Both the position numbers and the translations under genes were made by a program. Shown here piece by piece: positions 1-5,268 of a stretch of DNA of 6,648 nucleotides; the first letter of the stretch is position 1; each line of letters begins with the position of its first letter. Source of the DNA: Gammaproteobacteria bacterium (GTDB lineage: Bacteria > Pseudomonadota > Gammaproteobacteria > UBA12402); NCBI GenBank assembly GCA_028282395.1, contig JANQHY010000211.1, positions 1-6,648 of the forward strand, read 5' to 3'. The notes below the pieces were generated by a model. It worked only from the letters and a program-made list of their open reading frames with translations. It ran no database searches and had not been told where the DNA came from.

Positions 1-23
1 AGCCGTATAATATTAATACGGCT
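1..23 (-). terminator. Hairpin downstream of the small exported protein gene, possible terminator
   Basis: The arms AGCCGTAT (1-8) and ATACGGCT (16-23) are perfectly complementary around a 7-nt AT loop. The hairpin lies about 45 nt past the stop codon of the minus-strand gene at 68-349, where an intrinsic terminator for that gene would be expected. Any T-tract would fall outside the window (to the left), so termination cannot be confirmed. Confidence 0.45.
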
Positions 24-67
24 GGACCAATAGAAGAAATGTTCATAAATTTCACAAATTAATGCTA

Positions 68-349
68 TTAAGATTTATGCTTTTGCTTTGCTTCAGCAAT
101 TACTTGGCATAGGCCATTACGCGTACTTACTATTTCCGCTGCTCCAACTGCTATAGCAGCATAACGATCAGGATTATCAGGTGAAGTTGCTTCCATCATA
201 TAGTAAATCTTGTTATTTTTATTAAAACCTTCACTACGTAGTGTCATGCTATAACCATCACAACCAGGAAGTTGCTTTAGAACAGCCGCCCAGGCGGGTG
301 TTGACAATGTACACAATAATAAAACCATCAGTTTCTTTTTAATAGACAT
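68..349 (-). CDS. Small exported protein of unknown function
   Basis: This is a 93-residue protein. Its N-terminus is a clear Sec signal peptide: a basic stretch (Lys4-Lys6), a Leu-rich core (about residues 7-16) and an Ala-Trp-Ala signal peptidase I site, giving predicted cleavage after Ala21. The mature product is about 72 residues with two cysteines (Cys30 and Cys81) that could form a disulfide in the periplasm or outside the cell. The middle is polar (GFNKNNKIYYMMEATSPDN) and the C-terminus is basic. The start is supported by a strong Shine-Dalgarno, AAGGGAG on the minus strand (359-365), 9 nt before the ATG. It is transcribed divergently from the exported protein at 525-890, which also has two mature cysteines, but I see no sequence similarity between them. 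I do not recognise the family. Confidence 0.8.
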   Translation of the reverse strand: MSIKKKLMVLLLCTLSTPAWAAVLKQLPGCDGYSMTLRSEGFNKNNKIYYMMEATSPDNPDRYAAIAVGAAEIVSTRNGLCQVIAEAKQKHKS

Positions 350-524
350 GATTACGGTCTCCCTTAGCCCTTGTTACTAATTCAATATTAAAGTAGGTTA
401 GCATAAACTGTGTTGTATTTCTACAGTAATTCTTACAGTTAGCATCAAATATTTCCCATTTGCCTTCTGACAAATAATTGATTACAGTTAATAGCAGATA
501 AAATATCAATCTAGGAAAAATCTT
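350..524. promoter_or_regulatory. Divergent intergenic region between two exported-protein genes
   Basis: These 175 bp must hold promoters for both flanking genes. The left gene has AAGGGAG at 359-365 (minus strand). The right gene has AGGA at 513-516, 8 nt before its ATG. No strong sigma70 promoter stands out: the best rightward match is TTGATT (478-483) with TAAAAT (499-504) at a short 15-nt spacing, which is weak. I see no convincing operator palindrome. Confidence 0.35.
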
Positions 525-890
525 ATGTTAAAGCGTCTATTATTAGTTGGATTATTAAGTTCAGTTTCTGTTTGTGCTACCGCGATACCACCGATTCAAT
601 GGTGTAAAACTAAAATCACTGTTGCTAGCGAATGGCAAATGGATAATATCTCTTTCCAAACGACGGATGGTCAAGCGATTGGTTACTACCTTCCTAACAG
701 CGGTTCTGAAGCAACGCCGGTGCCCTATATGTGTCAAGATACCAGTGAGACAATCATTGCAGTAACATCACGTGGTTTTCGTGATATTCATGAATTTACT
801 TCTCATGACCCTTATTCTTTGAACAGCGAGAAACCTTTGCTATTCCCAAGTGAATTTGATGAGCAGCAGCCAGGCCACACTAATAGATAG
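525..890 (+). CDS. Small exported protein of unknown function
   Basis: This is a 121-residue protein with an N-terminal signal peptide: MLKRLL followed by a hydrophobic core to about residue 17, then an Ala-Thr-Ala motif that predicts cleavage after Ala20. The mature part is about 100 residues with exactly two cysteines (Cys27 and Cys70), consistent with one disulfide. It contains Trp and Tyr-rich stretches (IQWCKTK, IGYYLPNSG) and a polar, Pro/Glu-rich tail that is probably disordered. AGGA at 513-516, 8 nt upstream, supports the ATG. A remnant of a dehydrogenase gene begins 31 nt downstream on the same strand. I recognise no domain, so a periplasmic or secreted location is the only supported inference. 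Confidence 0.8.
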   Translation: MLKRLLLVGLLSSVSVCATAIPPIQWCKTKITVASEWQMDNISFQTTDGQAIGYYLPNSGSEATPVPYMCQDTSETIIAVTSRGFRDIHEFTSHDPYSLNSEKPLLFPSEFDEQQPGHTNR

Positions 891-921
891 TTATTAGATA
901 GACTAACTAGGAGGAGGGCTC

Positions 922-1114
922 ATGAGCATAAACAAACCTCTAGTGGCGGATACTGGCGCAAGCACAGGAATTGGGCACGTATTGTGCATTATCAATAATG
1001 CCGGTATTGCAAATATTGGTAAGTTAAGAGAGATGCCTATTGATAAATGTCAGTCTTCCGCAGCGGATTTGTATTAAGGATTTAGTTGTTTTGCCAACAG
1101 ATGGCACGTTCTGA
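922..1114 (+). pseudogene. Short-chain dehydrogenase/reductase (SDR) remnant with two internal deletions
   Basis: A strong Shine-Dalgarno (AGGAGG at 909-914) precedes an ATG that opens 51 codons ending at 1077. This frame holds the Rossmann nucleotide-binding motif TGASTGIG at residues 11-18 and then, only about 6 residues later, the NNAG segment (INNAGIANIGKLREMPIDK, starting near residue 24). In intact SDRs these two motifs are about 70 residues apart, so that stretch is missing. After residue 44 the frame becomes unrelated and stops. A different frame (stop TGA 1112-1114) carries PQRICIKDLVVLPT, which resembles the extreme C-terminus of classical SDRs. The Tyr-x-x-x-Lys catalytic centre is absent. 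Three pieces of one gene of about 750 bp thus survive in 193 bp, and the product cannot be an active enzyme. The strong ribosome site may still drive translation of a 51-aa peptide. Confidence 0.75.
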
Positions 1115-1123
1115 GTAATAGAG

Positions 1124-1555
1124 ATGACCAAGCAAGAGAATTTTCAGAATAGGGCAGTAGCAGAGAAATTTTCCTCTTATCCAGAGAATATCCGCAAAAG
1201 GCTTATATTTATTCGGCAGCTTATCTTTAAAACGGCAGCTAATATAAAAGAGGTAGGTGAGATTGAAGAGACACTCAAATGGGGAGAACCAAGCTATATT
1301 ACCTCTCAGACACGTAGTGGAAGTACAATAAGAATTGACTGGAAGAAAGCTAAACCTAATCAATATGCGATCTATTTTAATTGCAAAACGATATTAATCG
1401 AAAGATTTAAACAAGTTTATGGGGATCTATTTACTTACGAGGGAAATAGAAGCATTATTTTTAACGAGAATGATAAGGTTCCAATCAGTGAGCTATCAGA
1501 TTGTATTGCTATGGCATTAACTTACCATTTGAATAAGAAGAAACAGCACTTATAG
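1124..1555 (+). CDS. DUF1801 (YdhG-like) domain protein
   Basis: This 143-residue protein looks complete. The central block matches what I know of the DUF1801 family (PF08818): an EETLKWGEPSY motif at about residues 48-58, a GSTIRIDWK strand (66-74), a PNQYAIYFNCKT strand (78-89), and a C-terminal pair of strand and helix (RSIIFNENDKVP; ISELSDCIAMALTYH). The family is small, cytoplasmic and of undefined biochemical function, so none is assigned. The N-terminal helix (FSSYPENIRKRLIFIRQLIF) is typical. The gene begins 9 nt after the end of the SDR remnant and has only a weak ribosome site (GAG about 8 nt upstream), suggesting it was originally co-transcribed with the SDR gene. It is convergent with the large minus-strand gene starting its 3' end at 1611. 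Confidence 0.85.
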   Translation: MTKQENFQNRAVAEKFSSYPENIRKRLIFIRQLIFKTAANIKEVGEIEETLKWGEPSYITSQTRSGSTIRIDWKKAKPNQYAIYFNCKTILIERFKQVYGDLFTYEGNRSIIFNENDKVPISELSDCIAMALTYHLNKKKQHL

Positions 1556-1563
1556 TAATAATG

Positions 1564-1583
1564 TCTATTGTTTCAGCAATAGA
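1564..1583. terminator. Weak hairpin between convergent genes
   Basis: The arms TCTATTG (1564-1570) and CAATAGA (1577-1583) pair perfectly around a 6-nt loop. The hairpin sits between the converging 3' ends at 1555 and 1611, a natural position for a bidirectional terminator. The stem is AT-rich and has no clear T-tract on either side, so termination is only possible. Confidence 0.3.
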
Positions 1584-1610
1584 AATAGTGTGCGATTATC
1601 TTCCAGATTA

Positions 1611-3743
1611 TTAAGTCATTTGCCTAGCACCACGATGCGATATTAATCCAGTGATTACCATCTGCTTTATCTCCTCATTCGTTTTACTTTGAGTTTGTAA
1701 TTCATCAATATCAACATTAGCATGTTTTAATATATCGCGACTTGTAGAGCCACTATTGCTTGTCCCAAAAAAACAGTATCGTGGGTTACTGTAAGTGCCA
1801 ACAGCTAAGTTTACAATTTCATTAATATTGACATTTTCATAATTGCTTTTCCAATAAGAGCAGAAATGTTTTCTTAGACTAATGGTAAAGAAGCAAAAAC
1901 TCCATTTAAAATAATACTGTTCCTTTTTATGAAGATTAATGAATTCTTCTACAGCTAATTTCTCCTGATTTTCTTCATAATTATTTCTATTAATAACATC
2001 GTATATATCTTCTATGTTGGTATTGCTATTATCTGATTCTGCGGATATTGATAAAGAGTCACTATTTTTGCGCTTATTATTTTGCCTATAAGGAGGGCAA
2101 ACTATATTTTTACAGTTTTCTCTGAAATTAGGATTAGAGATGAATTTATTATCAAATGAATTGGGGGATTGAGCATATGATTTTATAATTAATTGAATCT
2201 CCATAATCATACAGTTTATCTGTCCCTGTTTATTTATAGTTGTAAATTTATTGTAGAATTCATGACGTTTCAAAATGATTTCTAGCAATATATCTGAGTT
2301 ATTACTCTTTGATATTCCATTTATAATAGAGGTTTTTAAGAGAGATATGGTGGTATTATCAATTAAACCCCAACAATAATAATGAGCATCAATTTTTGCT
2401 CGCCATTTCGTTCTCTTTTTTAGCTCTATTATCCACTTTTCTTGATCTTTTTCTTTGATATCAGGAGGGTCCATATTTTGATAAAAAGGGTGTTTTGGCT
2501 CAACAACGGCTTGCATAATAGAGTCATTGCTAATAAAACCATTGTTACTGACGCCACTACATAATCCAATATCTTTTAGCTCTAAACAGTTAATAATGAT
2601 TACAGCAATAGAGAGTGGAATAGAAATTGAACCATCGACATATTTAATAACATCGACGATTTCACATAAATCGTTAGCAAGAGAAATCGTTAATAGGCTG
2701 TTATGATGAGTGATCATCATAAACCAGCGAAGTTTATTCAGATCTGCTTGAGAGTGCTTATTTTTTGTGACTATTGCATCCATATTATAAGCAAGATGAA
2801 AAGATAAAGTTGGTTTTTCTTTAATTAGTTTAAAATTGTTTTCATCTAACTTATTTGCTTGTGCTAATGCTTCTAAGGAGGCAGAAAAAACTGGATTAAT
2901 AAAATTAGAATTAAAAAATTCCGATAAGTCAATCTTATTAATAAGATGGTTTTCATCTAAAATGATAATAATGTTTGCACAAATAATTGGATTTCCGCCG
3001 AAGCTAATATTATCTTTGCCATTTCCTCTAAAAGTATCTGCGATGATATTAAAGTATTTCTCCTTCAGTAGAGCAGCCTGTTCTAACATCATTATTGCTT
3101 GAAGAAAAGCCGATACATAATGGTATTTATATAGGTCAATTAAAAAGTCTTTAGTGAATTCTTTAGTGTATTGTCCATAAAAAGAATATACTAAATCTGC
3201 AGTAATAGCTGAATCATAATTATTGTCTATCCAATTATTTCCTTCATTTTTTTGAAAAATAGATTGCAATGTTTTGTTATAGTTAATAATATTTCCTAAT
3301 GGTTTGGATGATTTATCACGAGATGTTGGCTTTACATTGTCTAAAGGTTCAAGCAGCTCATAAGGCAGAAAATAAAGATGGATTGCCCGTTTTAAATATA
3401 GGCAAAAATTTTGCATTAGTGGCTGAAGATCTTCGATTGCATTTTTATTTAAAAAAGTTTTCTTATCATTAAGACTTTCATTGTAAATAAAACTCTTTAA
3501 TACTTTAAAAGATTGCGAGTGTTTGATAATAGCTTTTAGATCTTCAGCAACTATTGAATTAATCCTATCTTCAAATGATTGACAAAATATTTTGACCGTT
3601 GTGATATTGTCATCTTGTTTATAGTCTTTAGAAGTATCAAGTAATTGGCCTACAACCATAAAGACATCAAGGAATTCCTTAGCCATGTAATGCAGTTTTT
3701 CACTGGATATGATTGAATTGTTAGCAATATTTGAATAAGCCAT
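1611..3743 (-). CDS. Large orphan protein (710 aa), unknown function, effector-like in composition
   Basis: I recognise no domain in this 710-residue protein. It has no signal peptide and no convincing transmembrane segment, although a hydrophobic stretch (SIPLSIAVIIINCLEL, about 374-389) is most likely a buried helix. Most of the chain looks helical and is rich in Asn, Lys, Ile and Ser. A probably disordered linker (about 551-590) contains a basic patch (NNKRKNSD) and a Ser/Asn run. It separates the main body from a C-terminal module (about 595-710) with aromatic and Cys-rich strands (YYFKWSFCFF; RYCFFGTSNSGSTSRD) and a polar tail (QTQSKTNEEIKQ). The coding sequence is visibly more AT-rich than the oxygenase gene to its right. 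Size, composition, isolation and a dedicated promoter recall secreted effectors of intracellular gammaproteobacteria, but this is only an inference. The ATG has a weak GGAAT ribosome site 7 nt upstream (3751-3755) and fits the promoter position. Confidence 0.85.
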   Translation of the reverse strand: MAYSNIANNSIISSEKLHYMAKEFLDVFMVVGQLLDTSKDYKQDDNITTVKIFCQSFEDRINSIVAEDLKAIIKHSQSFKVLKSFIYNESLNDKKTFLNKNAIEDLQPLMQNFCLYLKRAIHLYFLPYELLEPLDNVKPTSRDKSSKPLGNIINYNKTLQSIFQKNEGNNWIDNNYDSAITADLVYSFYGQYTKEFTKDFLIDLYKYHYVSAFLQAIMMLEQAALLKEKYFNIIADTFRGNGKDNISFGGNPIICANIIIILDENHLINKIDLSEFFNSNFINPVFSASLEALAQANKLDENNFKLIKEKPTLSFHLAYNMDAIVTKNKHSQADLNKLRWFMMITHHNSLLTISLANDLCEIVDVIKYVDGSISIPLSIAVIIINCLELKDIGLCSGVSNNGFISNDSIMQAVVEPKHPFYQNMDPPDIKEKDQEKWIIELKKRTKWRAKIDAHYYCWGLIDNTTISLLKTSIINGISKSNNSDILLEIILKRHEFYNKFTTINKQGQINCMIMEIQLIIKSYAQSPNSFDNKFISNPNFRENCKNIVCPPYRQNNKRKNSDSLSISAESDNSNTNIEDIYDVINRNNYEENQEKLAVEEFINLHKKEQYYFKWSFCFFTISLRKHFCSYWKSNYENVNINEIVNLAVGTYSNPRYCFFGTSNSGSTSRDILKHANVDIDELQTQSKTNEEIKQMVITGLISHRGARQMT

Positions 3744-3799
3744 AGAGTCTATTCCATATTAATCAGAGATACACCTTTAACTACATAAAAAATATAATT

Positions 3800-3818
3800 T
3801 GGACTATATCATAGTCCA
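3800..3818. promoter_or_regulatory. Palindrome over the -10 of the orphan gene promoter (possible operator)
   Basis: The arms TGGACTAT (3800-3807) and ATAGTCCA (3811-3818) are perfect inverted repeats with a 3-nt spacer (ATC). The repeat covers the predicted -10 hexamer of the orphan gene, a position from which a dimeric repressor would block RNA polymerase. No regulator gene lies in the window, and I cannot assign the motif to a known regulator. Confidence 0.45.
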
Positions 3819-3831
3819 TGATCGCTTGCAA
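3803..3831 (-). promoter_or_regulatory. Sigma70-type promoter of the 710-aa orphan gene
   Basis: On the minus strand, TTGCAA (3826-3831, 4 of 6 to consensus) is followed after exactly 17 nt by TATAGT (3803-3808, 5 of 6). The predicted transcription start is near 3796, giving a leader of about 53 nt before the ATG at 3743. Spacing and match are good, but the promoter is untested. Confidence 0.5.
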
Positions 3832-3911
3832 AAATCTTATAAAAGATAGAGCCGGTACCCAAGAAAGTAAGCTCTTTTCATATAAGCTTATGATATTTTT
3901 AATAAAACTTA

Positions 3912-4430
3912 TTAATCAAATAGAGTAGGGTATTGTCGATGTTTTTTTTGTAGAAAGATTTCAGTTAGCCCACCAATAATGGACGCTTGTTTTTTACTGT
4001 CGCGGTTAATTTCTTTTATAACAGTATTGTGCCATTCATTAATATTGCTACTATTTGGTAGAAACTGATGACAGCGCTCAGGTTGTTTTTGATAAATCAT
4101 AAGATAGGTAGGATTATTCCACGCAGCACCACTACTTATTAAGGTTTGATAAGTATCAAAACCAATAAGCTTGCCTAGAGCAGTTACTTGTCTATTAAGC
4201 TCATGGTGATTCTTTTCTACAGTTTCTAATTGTTTAAGTAACTGGTTATAATGGCGATTAATGCAGGAATGACGAACCTGTTTGTCCATTTTAGCAATAT
4301 TATTGACGACAATTTTCATTTGATGAAAATGCTTTCTAGCATAATCAATATTATGCCAGGTAAGAAGCACAAATAGTCCAATGGCTATTAGTATTATTAT
4401 GCCAATTATTCGCCAAAAGTTGGCCATCAT
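3912..4430 (-). CDS. Single-pass membrane protein with helical extracytoplasmic or cytoplasmic domain
   Basis: This 172-residue protein has one strong N-terminal hydrophobic segment (about residues 7-24, WRIIGIIILIAIGLFVLL), which is an uncleaved anchor or signal anchor. A predominantly helical region follows. The part from about 60 to 90 (YNQLLKQLETVEKNHHELNR) looks coiled-coil-like. Two cysteines (Cys56 and Cys120) would lie outside the anchor. With few positive charges before the anchor and many after it, topology is uncertain. I do not recognise the family. The reading frame starts with two consecutive ATGs (4428-4430 and 4425-4427). AGG lies 10 nt before the first, a long spacing. It is on the same strand as the GFA gene upstream and the orphan gene downstream, but gaps of about 150-170 bp argue against tight operon coupling. 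Confidence 0.75.
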   Translation of the reverse strand: MMANFWRIIGIIILIAIGLFVLLTWHNIDYARKHFHQMKIVVNNIAKMDKQVRHSCINRHYNQLLKQLETVEKNHHELNRQVTALGKLIGFDTYQTLISSGAAWNNPTYLMIYQKQPERCHQFLPNSSNINEWHNTVIKEINRDSKKQASIIGGLTEIFLQKKHRQYPTLFD

Positions 4431-4435
4431 AAAAA

Positions 4436-4576
4436 TTATACCTTAATTTTAGTAAACAATTGATTATCCCAATAACACCAGGGTGAATTTAGATTATTGT
4501 TGTTAGGGCCAATTGTCTGTGTTGCAAGACTCCAGCATGAGTCACCAGATTGCACAGTAAACTCGGTAGTTTGCTG
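4436..4576 (-). pseudogene. Start-less LysM-like fragment
   Basis: Immediately after the two stop codons of the GFA gene (4577-4582), the same frame stays open for 46 codons to a TAA at 4436-4438. Its translation contains TEFTVQSGDSCWSLATQ, a strong match to the start of LysM carbohydrate-binding motifs (consensus like YTVxxGDTxWxIA), including the Cys seen in some LysM variants. The remainder (GPNNNNLNSPWCYWDNQLF) roughly fits the length of one LysM unit of about 45 residues, but the second half is not clearly recognisable. There is no ATG, GTG or TTG with a ribosome site at its head, so it is probably the leftover 3' end of a lost peptidoglycan- or chitin-binding protein gene. The match rests on about 15 residues and could be fortuitous. 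Confidence 0.5.
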
Positions 4577-4579
4577 TTA

Positions 4580-5023
4580 TTATTTATCGTTTTCATTAGT
4601 GCGGATAGAGTCAGGTCCACCATCTGGCCATTCAGAGTATTGAGGTAATCCATCGGTAATATCATACCAGGGAGCTTTTGAATCAACAAAAATATTCATT
4701 GAAGGGCGATTGCCAGGGTCTTGTTCAAGTCCACCTATTGGTAGACCAATATAGTCTGGATTATTCTCCAAAATACTAATTAAGTTAGAGCCACATATCG
4801 AACAAAAAGTTTTCACCACATGTTCTGAAGAGTGGTACTTTGATAAACTCTCTTCACCTTTTAAAAATTTGAAGTTTTTGCTTTTAACTGCGGAACGTGT
4901 TCTAAACGCTGAACCATGCCAACGTCGACACTTCAAACAATGGCAATTAATAATAGATCCAATTGGGCCATTTATTTCATATGCAATGGCACCACAGAGG
5001 CATTGACCAGTTAGCTTTGTCAT
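4580..5023 (-). CDS. GFA/CENP-V family zinc-binding protein
   Basis: This 147-residue protein has the complete cysteine pattern of the GFA domain (PF04828): Cys8-x-Cys10 in GQCLCGAIAYE, Cys27-x-Cys29-x-x-Cys32 in NCHCLKCRRWHGSAF, and Cys74-x-x-Cys77 in TFCSICGSNL. These residues bind two zinc ions in characterised relatives. The late motif KAPWYDITDGLPQYSEWP (about 116-133) is also typical. The family was named for glutathione-dependent formaldehyde-activating enzyme, but most members have no proven activity, so a role in glutathione or aldehyde chemistry is only a family-based guess. Length is normal and no key residue is missing. The ATG is preceded by a weak GGGA about 10 nt upstream. A well-placed promoter and a large palindrome sit directly upstream, suggesting repressor control. 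Confidence 0.9.
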   Translation of the reverse strand: MTKLTGQCLCGAIAYEINGPIGSIINCHCLKCRRWHGSAFRTRSAVKSKNFKFLKGEESLSKYHSSEHVVKTFCSICGSNLISILENNPDYIGLPIGGLEQDPGNRPSMNIFVDSKAPWYDITDGLPQYSEWPDGGPDSIRTNENDK

Positions 5024-5044
5024 TTTTAATTTATCCCATGTTTA

Positions 5045-5069
5045 TCATATAATGTTATACATTATATGA
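5045..5069. promoter_or_regulatory. Perfect 25-bp palindrome at the GFA transcription start (probable operator)
   Basis: The arms TCATATAATGT (5045-5055) and ACATTATATGA (5059-5069) are perfectly complementary over 11 bp with a TAT spacer. The element begins right after the predicted -10 of the GFA promoter and covers the predicted start site, 21 bp before the coding sequence. Size and symmetry suit a dimeric helix-turn-helix repressor (TetR-, GntR- or ArsR-like). The regulator is not encoded nearby. It contains TATAAT on both strands, so a second start within it cannot be excluded. Confidence 0.6.
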
Positions 5070-5070
5070 A

Positions 5071-5099
5071 ATTCTAAGTCTGTTGAGATATAGGGTCAA
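5071..5099 (-). promoter_or_regulatory. Sigma70-type promoter of the GFA gene
   Basis: On the minus strand, TTGACC (5094-5099, 5 of 6 to consensus) and TAGAAT (5071-5076, 5 of 6) are separated by exactly 17 nt. The predicted start is near 5064, about 40 nt before the ATG at 5023. This is the best promoter match in the window. Confidence 0.6.
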
Positions 5100-5202
5100 T
5101 TATTATTTCGAGGAAAAAAGAGTGCTGCGCACCTTTGGCAGCTTCAGAAATTCACAATTTATCAAAGGGATATAAATATTGTGCAATATATGAACATAAT
5201 CC

Positions 5203-5231
5203 TTGCTAAATCCATAAGCTTATGTTAGGAT
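5203..5231 (+). promoter_or_regulatory. Extended -10 promoter of the oxygenase gene
   Basis: TTGCTA (5203-5208) and TAGGAT (5226-5231) are spaced by 17 nt, and TG at 5223-5224 gives the extended -10 form TGTTAGGAT. The predicted start is near 5238, about 31 nt before the ATG. The spacer includes the perfect 12-bp palindrome CATAAGCTTATG (5213-5224). A second inverted repeat, ATATTG/CAATAT (5176-5189), lies just upstream of the -35. Either could be a regulator site. Confidence 0.5.
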
Positions 5232-5268
5232 CACCCACTTCATAACAACTAATAACGAGAGTATCAGT

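Noticed and set aside
574..765. A 63-codon frame inside the exported-protein gene at 525-890
   Set aside because: The overlapping gene has a clear signal peptide and ribosome site; this frame has neither.
1082..1363. A 93-codon open frame on the minus strand, antisense to the DUF1801 gene
   Set aside because: It is the shadow of a well-supported family gene and has no promoter, ribosome site or recognisable content.
1611..1680. The Glu-containing polar tail (NEEIKQ) of the orphan protein as a type IV secretion signal
   Set aside because: The pattern is too short and too common to serve as evidence; it is retained only as part of a general composition argument.
2836..3102. An 88-codon open frame on the plus strand inside the orphan gene
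   Set aside because: It is a long open frame by chance opposite a 710-codon gene, with no initiation signals.
4431..4441. TATAAT just before the membrane protein gene, suggesting a leaderless transcript
   Set aside because: No acceptable -35 lies 16-18 nt upstream and there is no extended -10 TG, so in AT-rich DNA this is likely chance.
4489..4689. A 66-codon open frame on the minus strand overlapping the 3' end of the GFA gene
   Set aside because: It overlaps a strongly supported gene in another frame, has no ribosome site and resembles no protein; the LysM-like signal is in a different frame.
4436..5023. Stop-codon readthrough making a GFA-LysM fusion
   Set aside because: Two consecutive TAA codons terminate efficiently, no readthrough-promoting context is visible, and the GFA domain is complete without the extension.
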